From contig OZ035962.1 of NCBI GenBank assembly GCA_964034945.1, positions 21,237,530 to 21,301,529 of the forward strand: DNA of 64,000 nt, given 5' to 3'. The notes under the pieces are model-generated. The model had not been told where the DNA came from. It searched no databases and saw nothing but the letters and a program-made list of their open reading frames with translations. The stretch comes from Chrysopilus asiliformis. Its lineage: Eukaryota; Arthropoda; Insecta; Diptera; Rhagionidae. This document shows positions 32,371-45,030 of this stretch, one piece after another (the stretch's first letter is position 1; each line of letters begins with the position of its first letter). Made by a program: the position numbers and the translations under genes.

Positions 32371-35300
32371 ATGGGTGATGCGGAAAAAGTTCCTCTTCTC
32401 CGAGGAGGAGGCTACACAGCGCCAACCTTCGATGCTACTGAAACCACGGAGTCTGAGCAGTCCCAAAATATAGGTAAATAATTGCAAAAATTCGATTTCA
32501 ATGTAGTGTAAAACTTCCCAAAAATTAACTTGCAATAGATTATCCTATACTTTCCTACATCATCCCGCTATTGTAGGGCGTCTTGTGCTTTGTGGATCTA
32601 CTTGCGCCTCATTTCATTATTTGTCATTTGTAGTCAATTGATTTTCAGTTTTATTGAACTTTTGTGGGATGGGGATGCAAAAAGAAATAAATACCAATAA
32701 AAAATATTAAAATTTTTGTCTTGTCGCTCCCCATCGCCTGAGTCAGAAGAAAGAAAGCTCGCATAGATAAAACTTAAAACCCGACTAGACAAAGCGCACA
32801 GCAGCAATTCGCCACCAGTAGCAATAGCGTTCATGACGAGTCATTCACTTCGCTGCTCTCTTAAATTCGTATCAATATTTTCCTATGGAAACCTTTGGAG
32901 TGCGCTGTTATGTTTTTTTTAAATTAACGAACCACCAGGTGATATATTAGGCCAGTCAATGCTACAAATATGTAGACACATGTTTTTTGATCCCTTTAAT
33001 ATACTAGCATCATATTTCTGGCTTGATTCGCCTTCTATTTTGAATTATATCTTTGGAAGCCTTGAACTTTCGTTTTGGAAAACATCATACAGAGATTTTT
33101 ATTTACAAAAAAATACACAATGCATTCGATTTAAAGGACAAATTTAATCAAGCCGATTATCGAATGTTTGTAGCAGTGTTAAAGTCGAAGTATTTGGATT
33201 TCGGCAATTAGAAAAAAGGCCTCTCAAAACATTCAAAGAAAGTAGTTGTAAAACTGAATTCAGATGACTCAGAGGTTTGTTGTTAAACGACCATATGATT
33301 GCCATAGTTGTTATCAAGCACTAATATACACAGTACTGTTACATTGACAATGCTATCGCTCCAATTGGTAAAATGCTTGTTTTCTTGCCTACGATAAAAT
33401 TAGACACTATCCGTTATCAATCTTTTATGATTTCTTGCCAATATTGTTTTAAAACAAAAATTATCTCTGTAGAAATATTAGCATTAAATAAACTCAAATT
33501 CTAACTTGTACTTTGTGAACTCTAATTCTGTAATTCGTTCTGAGTCACATTTTTGTGTAATTTAAGAAACTGGGAAAATTTAAAATAAGTTAAATTTTGT
33601 AAACAAATTAAAACAAATATCAGCTGTAATGAAAAACTCATTTGGTGGCTTTTTTAATGCTTAAAAATATTTCAAAAGACCAACGGTGCGAGCAAACAAC
33701 TTTTTAGCGGCGCAGGATCGTTTCCAGAAAGAAAATGTTGCAAAATTGTTATTTAAAAAAATACAAAAACGATTGTATGTTTTAATAAATACTGTTTTTT
33801 GGATTTTAAATGCCTGTTTCATGTCTTAAAATATTCCAATTAAAAATTTTTACTTCCACATCTACAGATGTCAAAAAAAAACCACATCCGCGGCAACCGT
33901 GCTTTAGAGATTCCTCCGATGACAGAAATTTCCCTTATAAAAACATACGATGGGTTTAGAACATGACTAATATTACGCCCTTGCGCAATTTACACTAGTA
34001 ATAGTTATAACAATATTTATTTTTATTAGTTCAATGTGCAAACATAATTCTTTTAAATACACTTTACTGTCTTCAAATTATTGTGTTTGCCAAGAATGGT
34101 TTTTCATCGTCTATCAATAACATTTTAGCTTATTGAAGTTAAAAAAAAACTAGATTCAACTCAATTTATCTAATCCTCGATGGGACATTATATATAGTGA
34201 AACCTCCATATAACGAAATCGTTGGAGGATCGGAAAAATTTTCGTTATATGGAGAACTTCGTAGTGAAGCTCATAAGACTCAACAGACTCCGGTGGGCTG
34301 GTCATGTCACTCGAATGAGTGAAAGTGAGCCGGCTCGGAAAGTCTTCTGCGGTAGATTATTAACAACAAGGCGACGAGGAAGACCCAACCTCAGATAGCA
34401 AGACGGCGTTTCCCAGGACGCAAAGAGAATTGGGATGCAAAACTGGAGGACATCGGCGCGTGACCGGAACCTCTGGCGAGAGACATTGCGGCAGGCCAAG
34501 ACCGGAAACCGGTTGTAGTTAGGGATGCCAACGATACCTCGATGTTTGCAAAACATCGAAGTATCGTTGAAAAATATCGAGTTTTACCCTCGATATGGAA
34601 CAGGCCGATATATCGAGGTATCGATGTTGCTATCCACGATGTTAGAACATTACTTTTCATAAAATTAGTAGAGAAACTAATTTTGGTTGATTTAGCCACT
34701 CTACTTAAAGATTTGTTTAAATTTTCTTTGGTGTCAATTTTCGGTTTCATCTTTCTATAAGATTTCGCAAAATATACCGGCGCTAGCCATAAAATTTTAC
34801 AGGGAAGTTTGGTCCTGATGTGGAAATCCGTTAACCGGAAGTAACCAAAACGGCGGCTTTTTAAAAACGATGCGGTTTTTTGCGATTTATTCCGAAACTA
34901 ACAATTTTCCAGTAGGTATTACAAAACTTGGAGACAATAAAATTTGCTACATTTATGTCTTTTACTAGAACTCCGCTATGAAGATATGCCGGTATTTTAG
35001 AAAAATAGCTTTTTGCGAATATCTCGAAAACTAACGGGTTTTTGGTGGTTCAATGTATAAGAAGAATTAAAACCGTGTTAATTCTACCTGGGTGCAACCC
35101 ACCCACAGTAAAGCATCCGCCAGGTGGCTAAATTATTTATTAAATTTAACTTTTTCAAGGTATCGATGCTTTCAAGACGATGTTTTTTTTACATCGATCT
35201 TGCCTTAAAAAAACATCGATTTTCGATATATCGAGGTTTTATGAACGATGTTGCATCCCTAGTTGTAGTGCCGAGAGAGAAAGAGAGAACTTCGTTTTAT

Positions 35301-38300
35301 CATTGGTTTTATAGAGGTTTCGTCACTCAATTATATTTTTCAATCGCAAAAATATTTTCCATTTGTTTGGGAGAAGGGGAATGGGATGTTTAATTTTTCA
35401 TATTTTCGGAAGAGGTTTTTCTTTCTATAAAAGCTTGTTCTATGTCAAATTTCAAACTTCTACATTAATTGGATCTCGAGTTTTTCAATGTTTTCGTAAA
35501 AGAAAATTCAACATTATACCCAATTATATTTAAATATGAAGTTTGATTATTTAATAGGCGTAGCCCACTATAAGAACAAATTGTCTGAAAATTGAGCTAA
35601 TAGTGGTAAATGGGGATTTTCCGTTGGTAAGAAAGAGATAAATAAAATTATTAGCAGAGAGCGATACGATAAACTTCAGAACAAAATTGTAATAAAAATT
35701 GACGCAATTTAGGAGCAGTGCGCGAAAAACATTCGTTTGCCTTTCTAAATTCGTGCTATTAACTTTTAAGACCAAACTTTGACATTATTTTTTGGGCGAA
35801 CAAACGCATAGAAAAATTAAATATTCTACCCAACTCGTCTAATATTCTGTAAACAATAAAACAGAATAGTTTTTTCGATAATTATTAAAAAAAGTTCAAA
35901 TTTAGCGCCATTTAATTTTTAAATTCAGCACCCTCTGCTCGTAAAATGTTTTCGGGATAACTTTTCGATTCAATTGTACAAGCAATACCATTTTCTCTGG
36001 CTAACTTTTCGCGCAGTTTTCATGTCAATAATCCGATCTCTTTTCCACACATCATCAATTTTCAGATCATTTCAAAAACGTGCGATCCGACTGATTGGAG
36101 ACAAATCATTGACAGATTCATTACCGTCTCTCGAGCATGGTTGCTCTGTTGGGGTACTGAGCCTATTCTAAAGATATTTCCATGGGAAATGTTCCACCGA
36201 ATTTGCCCAACTTATTCCTCCATGGTATGTTTTCCCTAGACCCTCTCTTGCAGCTGCACGCGCGCACGACTTCTTCCTTGAGCCTCCCCGTTTACGTACA
36301 GTAAAGTTTAGGGGTTTCTTCATTCCGCGAACAACAAAACTTTGGAATGATTTACCATCCGATGTGTTCCCCCCGGACTATAATCTGCAGAAGTTCAAGG
36401 ACAACACAAACCGACATCTCCTTTCGTTCATCCGATTATCCTGAGCTGTGCTTCGGCATTAAAGGGTCTTCCCCTAAGCTCTGGCTGAAACTAAAAAAAA
36501 ATGTTTTTAATAAAAACTTTTTATAGTGGGCTAGGGCTATAAGAAAGGTATCATCTCATCGTTAGGTGGATTAAGCTGTGTTTTTATTCTAGGTATTGCC
36601 TAGCATAACCGTAATGGTCACGACTGCTAGAACCCGCTCTGGCCAAAAAGTAATTTTTTTAATTTATTTGTTTAGTTATTTCTTTAAATTTTGGCTTTTT
36701 AGACAAAGTTTTCGTCTTGTGTCAAAATTTTAGCTAGCCGTCAATTGGTACATAAAAAAATTGTGTCGTAAAACAATATTGGCGCAAAAATTTGCCACAG
36801 TTAAATTAATACGTCATTTACTAGTTCGATCTTTTGCTAAACGCAGTTTTTCAGAAAAAAATTTAATTCTTTTTATTTTAATATTATTTGAGTCTTAAGG
36901 AACCAACTCTATGAGTTTCATTAATCTACCATACAACAAAGGCTACCTCCAAATTATATCAATATTACATTTCCAATTTTATGGAAGTCACTGTTAAAGG
37001 GCTTGATTGTGCAGCCTGTCCGTATAGTGTTAATTAATGGGCTCATCACCATTAAATAAAGTAATAAGATGTTTAGGTTGATCCGTCACATTTTAAAAAT
37101 GATTGTTTTAAGAAATTCCGTCTGCTTGTATGAGTAATAAAACTTGTACCGTATCCTGATTTTTAAACGTTTTTCTTAAATATTTTGTTTTTGATTTATT
37201 GTACAATAATTCAATCTTGTCTTTTAATAAAAATACAGTTGGAGCTACACAGGCTACGGTATCTTCAATAGGTCCAGATGAGCTTCCGCCACCATATCAA
37301 CAAGGCCCCGCTGGCGGTATTCCAATGGTAACTTGTCGTGTATGCCAGGCAATGATTGACATCACGTTCAAGCGAGAACAGCACGTTGTCAAATGTAATC
37401 AATGTAATGAAGCAACGGTAAGTCAATGATATATTGAATTTTACACCAAACAAATTAATTTGAAATAATTTTATAGCCGATAAGAAATGCACCACCCGGC
37501 AAGAAATACGTTCGTTGCCCGTGCAACTGCTTGCTAATATGCAAGAGCTCATCCCAAAGAATTGCATGTCCTCGGCCAAATTGCAAACGCATTATTAATT
37601 TGGCTCCGAGTCCTGTTACACCACCAGTCCCATCAATGCCTGGAATGTGTCGTGTCACCTGTGGTCACTGTACCGATACGTTTTTGGTATTTTCTTTATT
37701 AATACATAATTCAAACTTAATTTTTGATTAAAACAATTTTATTTTTCAGTTTAATACTTTGAACAATGCGCTTGCTCGATGCCCACATTGCCGTAAAGTA
37801 TCTTCCGTTGGCTTGAAATTTGCTCGTGGTCGAGGAATTTTGTTTTTCGTATTAGGAATTATATTTTTAGTTGTCGGAATTGGTATTACCGTTGGAACAT
37901 ATTCGTATGCTAGAGTAAGTATTTCAATGATTTTAAAGCAACGTTTGTATCTGACATTTTATTCCGCGAATTTTATTCGGTGACAGTGAATTGACTTTTC
38001 ACAACCGTTTGCATTACGATACAAAATTCAGAAATTTATACTTGAAAGACGTCGATACTCGGATTTTTTCATATAACAGCGGCGAAATAAGTTCGAATTT
38101 TGCCAACTTTTGCTGCGTGAATTTATTAGATGCATAAAATTGAATAAAATTCGCCGTTGAATGAAATTTTGAATGAAATTAAAGAAAAAATCACAAGTGT
38201 AAACGCAGCCTAACACTATTTTTTTTTTTTTTTTTGGAATTTAAAGATATTTTGGGGATCCACTTTTCCTAATCTAATATAAAATTATTTTTAACTACCC

Positions 38301-40439
38301 TATTCATTGTTTACTAAAATATATCGATATCGAGAATGATTTTTAAACATTTTCAAGTAAATTCCAGTTGAAAATGAATATGAATCACTTATTGATAAAA
38401 CATTCCAAAAGCAAAAGTTCTTATTTGTGATTACCCAAAATTCATGAAGTAAAATATTTATGTATCCATTTGGCTTTTTTATATTTCACCAGCCTTTAGA
38501 TAATTTTTATGAAAAATTTTTGGTTGATAACAAGTTATATAGGCGAACTAATAGTAGGGGAGATTGGGGCTTGTTGAGTCCCGGGGTAAGTTAAATCAAT
38601 CCAATTTGAAAAGTTTAAAAGAGTAAACAACCATTCTAAGTAACAACTCAAGATAATTTGACTACTTCATCGATTAATAGAGCCAACATTGCAGACCCAG
38701 ATAATTTTTACTTTCCTCTGCGTAGCTAAGACGGAAAGTATTTTATTGTTAGGCACTTGGCACACCAAATGCGAATACGTACCGCATAGCGAAAAAGTTC
38801 AAACTTAATAAGCGATTTTATATCGTAGGCCCGTAGCCAGGGGGAGGGGGCTTGGGGCTTTTTAAAAATCAAGACAATTAGAATTTAACTTCAATTGTGT
38901 AAGTTTTTTTGTGCAAAGTTAGCCATTAGATTAGAACTAGGAGTAAGTTTTTCTATGATCTCTAAAAAAAAGTCTTTTTTAGAGAAGTTTGAAACTGAAA
39001 ACTTGTACAGGACCTAGAAAGTGGTCGCTCTGTGTCGGTATAATATTGAAAGTCGGTAAGAAAAGGTTCTGCCGGTTGCTACACCGCGCTGTAGTTATGC
39101 AACATTTCTGTATAACCCACCGTGTTTTAAAACAAAAGCGACTGAAATTCAAATCGAGCTTTTATTTTACTTCCTCGTAAATCCATCAAATTATTGGATG
39201 AAAGTCAAAACGCAAACAAATCAAGAAAAATACTTGTGAAATATGTGGAAATAAAATTTTTATAGCAAGTGTAGGAATTTTTTATATCATGAACCATAAT
39301 ATAATCCCTTAGGGCTCAAAAAATATCGATGTTTTTTTCGATATCTCTAATTTCTTCCCCGAAAAATGTCGAAATTAAATTAGCTGCGTTAAAATAGTCT
39401 ATTTGTTGTTATGACACAATCTTGACCAAATTTGGTTCTGAGATTTCTCGCTTCATCGAACTGAAGCGCATTTTATAACTCAAACAATGTTTTATGACTT
39501 TTCATGCAATATGTAGGAGAACATTGACCAATTTATCTCTCTCTACCTTCTGCGCGACCATTACCTCATATCAATAGTGTAAACGGCTTTTGAAATATTC
39601 ATTCCACGACTTCTACATGAATTAAAATATCGTTTGAAGCTTTACAGATTTAAGTAGGCTACACATCTATCAGTTTTCCATCAGTTTTTGGACAACTGAT
39701 GGGCAACTACGAAAAAAATCGTACAGAACCAAATTTTATTTTTTGAACTTAATGCAATAATAATGCATAAACACGCTCTCTCTTCATTATTCATCCTCAC
39801 TGTTTGAATTCTGCCATCAAAATGAATGGATACTTTTCACAAAAAACTGTCACTTGAACGCATAACTAGATGTAAAAAACTTATGGAAAACTGACAAGTG
39901 CCGTAACAGTCGCGACTGATCGAAAACTGATAGATGTGTGCCCTACTTTACGAGAAAAAACTAAAAAGTCTCCTATTTTTCCGATGCGAAAAATTTTTCA
40001 ACAATAAGAAGTTTAAACCCACTTTTTTTCACAAAATTTTTAGCGGCCACTAAATCGAGTTTGCTTGAAATTCTCCCGTTAAAAATTTGGTAAAATCCGA
40101 AAACAAAACGTTGAAAAGCCAGTAAGTCGAATTTCGCGAAAAGTGAAATAGTCTCGGTTTTTTCTTGTTTGACTTTTCGCAGAAAATAGTACAACAAGAC
40201 GTATAATAACTAAATGACGTATAATGACGCAATTTTCCCTGTAAAAAACGTCATCAGGGATTCATTCCTGAATACTCACATTTAAAAAAAAAATTAAAAC
40301 ATATTTTTTTCTATTTATTCAGGATCACGGTGGAATCTTTGTTGCATACATTGGAGCTTTTCTGATTGCACTATTTTTGTTTGCACGCACTCTCTACTAT
40401 TGTCGGCTAAAAGTAAGTGCTATCGATGGGCCAATGTAA
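32371..40439 (+). CDS. Pip4p: Phosphatidylinositol-4,5-bisphosphate 4-phosphatase (PIP4P/TMEM55)
   Basis: Five coding exons: 32371-32473, 37239-37417, 37477-37686, 37750-37914 and 40323-40439. They join in phase to 257 residues, the length of human TMEM55A. The N-terminus is short and acidic ([14 protein letters not shown]), followed by a proline-rich DELPPPY. Four CxxC-type pairs follow ([24 protein letters not shown]). The CX5R motif C116-R122 (CKSSSQR) sits within the family block [13 protein letters not shown], and two membrane helices lie at about 194-214 and 223-245. Members sit in late endosomal/lysosomal membranes and have been described as removing the 4-phosphate of PI(4,5)P2 and as controlling lysosome movement. 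Intron 1 is 4.8 kb and loaded with retrotransposon debris; intron 4 (2.4 kb) holds the MITE at 39653-39947. Confidence 0.95.
32474..34195. other. First part of the PIP4P intron 1
   Basis: AT-rich intron with no recognisable gene or element. Open frames at 32634-32834 and 32959-33147 show no family features. Confidence 0.45.
34262..34519 (+). pseudogene. Non-LTR retrotransposon reverse transcriptase C-terminus (dead)
   Basis: The + strand from about 34288 reads [35 protein letters not shown], stop, [24 protein letters not shown] and AKTGNRL, stop. This is the familiar tail of insect non-LTR reverse transcriptases (R-R-GRPK-RW-D-V). The internal TAG stands where the family has tryptophan (TGG), a one-base nonsense change. 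It is 5'-truncated and split by the hAT-like element at its 3' end; the rest continues at 35270 with GCCGAGAGAGAAA. Confidence 0.8.
34520..35261. mobile_element. 742-bp hAT-like non-autonomous element with 8-bp target duplication
   Basis: GTTGTAGT is present on both sides (34512-34519 and 35262-35269). The ends are TAGGGATGCCAACGAT and, in reverse complement, TAGGGATGCAACATCGT. An 8-bp duplication and TAGGG-type ends fit the hAT superfamily. The arms carry runs of ATCGA words (CGATATATCGAGG). The interior at about 34770-35110 is a copy of the dispersed repeat also found at 14480-14940. No transposase frame is present. Confidence 0.85.
35561..36532. mobile_element. Region bounded by AGCCCACTATAA inverted ends
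   Basis: AGCCCACTATAA at 35561 and TTATAGTGGGCT near 36520 form an inverted pair about 970 bp apart. Between them lies a retrotransposon tail (35974-36444) ending in an A-run. The likely history is a small DNA element into which a 5'-truncated LINE inserted. The LINE target duplication could not be fixed. Confidence 0.45.
35974..36444 (+). pseudogene. Non-LTR retrotransposon reverse transcriptase C-terminus (dead)
   Basis: One frame reads [33 protein letters not shown], stop (TAA at 36169-36171), [28 protein letters not shown] and [14 protein letters not shown], then TGA at 36442-36444. This is the standard C-terminal region of many insect LINE polymerases, where SLFYRYYHG is usual, so the internal stop replaces tyrosine. 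The preceding sequence is not recognisable, indicating 5' truncation. CTGGCTGAAACTAAAAAAAA downstream looks like the 3' end with its A tail. It is an inert copy in PIP4P intron 1. Confidence 0.85.
37915..40322. other. PIP4P intron 4
   Basis: Besides the MITE at 39653-39947, only AT-rich intron sequence is seen. GGCCCGTAGCCAGGGGGAGG at 38828-38847 is a motif shared with the hairpin at 59893-59935 and probably marks a decayed repeat. Frames at 38028-38216, 38989-39180 and 39973-40232 show no family features. Confidence 0.45.
39653..39947. mobile_element. 295-bp MITE with TTA target duplication in PIP4P intron 4
   Basis: The ends are AGTAGGCTACACATCTATCA and, in reverse complement, AGTAGGGCACACATCTATCA. 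Pairing continues through GTTTTC(C/G)ATCAGT. TTA flanks both sides (39650-39652 and 39948-39950), the PIF/Harbinger-type duplication. No coding sequence. Confidence 0.88.
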
Positions 40440-40565
40440 AAGTTTAATATTTGTTTTTACTATCATTCCTTTTTGATATTAAACTTTATTTTCATTTATT
40501 TGATTTATAAACTAAAAAATAAGTATAAAATGAAACAAAAAAAAATATATAATAATTTTTATGAT

Positions 40566-40571
40566 AATAAA
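40566..40571 (+). terminator. Poly(A) signal of the PIP4P gene
   Basis: AATAAA about 127 bp beyond the PIP4P stop; further A-rich hexamers follow within 50 bp. Confidence 0.5.
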
Positions 40572-42704
40572 GTAAAATAAAAAATTTATTACATTTTGTA
40601 TAAAATGAAACACAGAAGATTATTATAAATAAATTGATTAAATAACGTAATAAATGTTAAAAATGCAGTTGCATATTACAACCATTGTAAAATCTGTATG
40701 ATTGTAAATTTTCTCTTAATTGATTTTTTTAATGATATTTGTTTTGTGCTCTATTAAAAAATTTGAAATAATTTCGCTTTTTCTATTTTAAAATGTCATC
40801 TTTGTTTTGGGTACATTTCATTAAATATTTCAAAAGTTATATTATGAACAAACAGAATTTGAATCTTAATATGTAATAAAAAAAGTAGATTTTTTTCAAT
40901 ACATTGCTATTTTTATTGTTATAAATATTATTATGCTTATTCTATATTACTCTGAATTAAACAGAATTTATAAATGTTAAGAGGAACAAATGTTTTAATG
41001 TAGCTAACAACAGCAAAATGGGAATTTCTGTTATTTTTGATCAATCCTTTCAGATACAAGTACACTATCGTTTATAAGTATGAGGGGAAATAAGTTTTTT
41101 TTAATTTTACAACAATTCACAGCATTAATGTTATGAAAGGTTTTTAAGGATTTAAAAGTTAAGCTTTTTTATGCAAGTGGAAAATTTCAATAGTTCTACA
41201 GCTGATAAAAAATAGATTTTCGTTGAAACTGTGTAATACAGTCAGCAAAAAATAAACCCCTAAACAGTAAAGTTGTTAGGAGAAGATAATTTTATGGTTT
41301 TGTATTCGCTTAAATTCATGGAAATTTCCTGTTTAAATAAAAAGAATTAATTATTTATGAACGACAGTGTAATTAACTAACAGTGAAAATTTTTGTTTGT
41401 TTCCGAAATTTTGAAAGAATATAAACGCTGTTTGTGCTTAATCATTGAAGGATTGAACTCTATTGGAATTTATCTGCTTACAGGTCATAAAAAATATAAC
41501 AATGTTATCCACCCAAAACAAATAATCAGGGTATTCACAGTCCTCTTTTAAATTGCGAGTAAATTTACCGCTCGGTAATTCAGTCAAATTTAACAGTTTT
41601 TTACCGAGACGGTAATTTGCTTCATGTAAAAATGAATTACCGGATTCGGTAATTGTATACATGCCTTGAGTCGTGTTTTCCGGCCCGGTTATTCGGTATC
41701 AAAAATCAACCGCGAGTGGCGCTAGTAATGTTTTTAGTTGTCAAATTTTCTCGCTGGTTATCTCATCGGACTGGAAATTTTTTCAATTTTGATAGCCGTT
41801 GCCACAATAGAAATTCAAAAGAATACATCAAACATGGATTTAAAAGTATGTGACATATTTCACAATCAAATTCTCAGTTCATGATTTGGTCACGTATCAA
41901 ATAAAAGCGCCGTTCTCAAACCTGTGCTGTGGGATGTTCACAGCAGAATATTTTCTTTTTTTTTTAAATTTTTTACGACTTGTAAACCGAGAAATTTCAA
42001 TATAGAAGAATAGAAATTTTTCTAAAAATTATAGTTTTTTTCCTATTTTGTTGTATAAAAAAAATAAAACAAAACCAAATTATTAACTAAAGATCTGTGA
42101 CGTGACTATTATTTGAATATAGCTTTTTTTGGAATCAAATTATTATTGTATTACATGTTAATATCCCAAAGTATTTCGGCGTGATTTGTGTTTAAATTTA
42201 AAATATGTATTTTGCTAAAGGCAATCTTTTTATGGCTACAATAAAACACGTATTGACGAAAACCATGATTACCGGCGTTAAACAGCATTACAATGTGTTT
42301 GAAGGGCTGCCTAGTTTGTATCCTGAGACGTTTTTATTAATTTTTATTTGTTAACTTTCAGGCATAGTTGTTAATGACTAGAGACCGTATTTTATTCAAC
42401 AAAAAATCCTGAAATATGCATGCAAATAGCAAAAAAAAATCAAAAATATTTCTGAAAATCGCAAAAACATGCCAAAATATGCAACTAATATCATTGAAAT
42501 ATAGAGTGATATTAATTTAAAAAAAGATTTTTAACAGTACACCAAACGGTCATCCAAAACTAAATTGTACGGAAACAACTATCCTACATGTTACAGGACA
42601 GTGCTTAATTTAATTTATATACTAAAAGTTACCTTTTCGGCGGAGAGAGTATGCAAACAGGCGAATGAGAGGCGACGGAAAATGGGAAAAAATGCGTTCT
42701 AGTT

Positions 42705-43762
42705 AAGGAGACAACCGGACGGTGAGATCATTGTTTTCCCTAGTGCGAACGCACACGCTTCTTCTCGTCGCCCCAACTTTTGGTCCTCAAAATGCTTTTC
42801 CGACGTACACGCTTCTTCACTTTTTAGTAGCAAAAACTTGTGTACAACAAGCGATCGCTCATGTGTGTGTGGTTCTCATATATGTGTTGTATTTCCAGCT
42901 CATTCCTTTATTAGTTAGCACCGAGGCAACATCAATTGCCAAAATAGAAACTGCCAACAATAGAAGAATAAGGACTGGTTATTTTGTTATTTACCTACCT
43001 ACCTGAAAAATAAAACTACCTGCAATTGGGATTTCATTATTTGCATTCAATTTTTTGTTTATTTGGGATATGTTTACAAGTCGGTGGCTAAGCACCGACT
43101 GACTCAATGAAATTAGGCACACATGCATGCTGACGTGCTACACGACCGACTTCGTTTGTGTGAGTAAAAGAAGACGAGAAGAACACTTTTCGAGTGGCGA
43201 CTTTTCCCCTCTTGCCGCACTCGTTTCTTTCCTACAATTTGGTGAAGTTGCGGCATGCTGATGACCGAAACTTGCTCCGTGTACGCCCTCGCCTACTGAT
43301 TCTTTCTTCTCACACACCGAAGCAAACATACATGCAGTATCTGTCATTCATACTACCTACGCCGTAAGCGTCTCTTCAGTGGCTAGTGAGTGTGAATTCT
43401 CCTTAAGCCCAATGTAAAAACCCAATCTATTGACGCAATGTGTTACATGCAGTATCCGTCATTCATCTATTGCTTGTACCAGAGGCCCTATCACCGAACA
43501 CGATACGATTGGTTTGAATCGTAAATTCGTTGTTAGTGTTTTATACCAACAAAAACATTACAAGTTACGATTCGAACCAATCGTGCCGTGTTCATTGATA
43601 GGGCCTCAGGTTTACTTTTCTCATAATTAAATCGTAATAAATAAGCAACAAAGCATTTAATATAATTTAAATATGCCAATAATTTTAAAAAGTTTGTAAT
43701 ATGCAAACGCGTCTGAAAAAAATGTTGAAATATGCATTTCCGGTCTCTCCGGTTGTCTCCTT
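42705..43762. mobile_element. Probable 1.06-kb inverted-repeat element
   Basis: AAGGAGACAACCGGA at the left and TCCGGTTGTCTCCTT at the right form an exact inverted pair, each next to a TTA-like triplet. The interior contains a foldback MITE (43483-43616) and a fragment of the element seen in choline transporter intron 5. GAAATATGCAT occurs both inside the right end and upstream at about 42410, so the true element may be larger. No coding region is recognised. Confidence 0.5.
43483..43616. mobile_element. 134-bp foldback MITE, family GGCCCTATCAC, copy 3
   Basis: The ends are AGGCCCTATCACCGAACACG and, after the loop GTTGTTAGTGTTTTATACCA, CGTGTTCATTGATAGGGCCT. CAG flanks both sides (43480-43482 and 43617-43619). 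It is the most complete of the three copies. Confidence 0.85.
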
Positions 43763-45030
43763 ATTGTTATGACAATTTGAACAACCTTTAGATCTGATTT
43801 TCAAGTTGAATTATTTTTAAAAAAAGGTAAATAATTTTTTAATTAAATGTTGGATACTATTATGGTTTTATTTTCTCACCACTTAACACTCCACAAATTA
43901 AACATCATCTAGAGACTGTTTGAGCTACAAAAATAATGTTGATGGTGCGAACTATCTTTAACCCTTTCCTTAACATGAAAATAAAATTTGAATCCGAAAA
44001 AGTTACGTCACGATCAACGACAATGTTTTAAATAAATAAATTTTTGTTTTAAGTTGATTTTTTATTTTAAATACGTATATATATTTTTTAATTAAATGTG
44101 ATTATTATTCGAATTCATATAATAAATCTTGGAAGGAATTTATTTTCTCCTATTTTACTTTAATTGTCGGTTTTTACTATTGAATTTCTTACACGAAAAC
44201 AAAAAATTGCGAAAATACAGCAAAATTTATTCCCTTTAGTGTATATTAAACAAAAATATATGAAAATAACTAAATATATTTACTTGAGTAATTATATATA
44301 GACAACATCGTTATTAATTGTAAAAGTAACAATCCGTTTGCATTGAACTGTACTTGGATGTATTACTAAATTAAGAAATATTTTAATTAAATATAAAAAA
44401 AAACACAAAATATTGACAACTTTTTAGAAAAAATTGAAGTTCCATTTAAATTAAATGCAAACGGAGTTATCTAGAAAAATGGTAATTTTTTAAGAACTTT
44501 CATATTTAAGGGAGAATAATTATTTAAAAAATGGAACTAAATAAACATCATTACATACAACAATACGACAAAAATATTAAAATTAAATAGAATGAGGTAG
44601 GTCATTCTTGATACTGCTGTTTACATAGAAATTGCATATATCTTTAAATAACAATAAAACAAAAAAATATAATAAAAACGTAAGAAATCAACATATACAA
44701 TTTACAGTGTCATCAAATGTAAATAAGAGATTACAAATAAAGTGCTTTATAATGAGCCCAATGCTAGTTTTATTAATAGAAAAGGTTTCTCATTTAAACA
44801 ATATTTAAGGTTACTAGAGGTTCCGCTTAATATACATTTCATACTAGAAAAATTAAAAGAAAACTTCCCAGGGATTGTATCCAAACTAACCGAACCATTC
44901 GAGTAAAGTATTTATAAATCTAAAAAGTCAAATACCACTGACTCACTGATCACAGTATCTCCCAAACCACTAAACCGAGCAAATCTTTAAATTTTAATGA
45001 AATTTTGCACACAGATTCGTCTTATCTTAA

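Larger units (their letters stand above)
34196..35326. mobile_element. Pogo/Tigger-like element interrupted by a LINE fragment that is itself interrupted by a hAT-like element
   Basis: The outer ends read AGTGAAACCTCCATATAACG and, in reverse complement, GAGTGACGAAACCTCTATAA. This resembles the CAGT-AACCTC-TATAACGAA type end of pogo/Tigger elements. The internal order is left part 34196-34261, then the LINE piece, then the right part from 35295. The LINE insertion is bounded by the 10-bp repeat GAGAACTTCG (34252-34261 and 35285-35294). Confidence 0.7.

Noticed and set aside
42722..43006. 94-codon plus-strand frame
   Set aside because: It lies within an inverted-repeat element and has no domain features; the amino acid pattern looks like chance.
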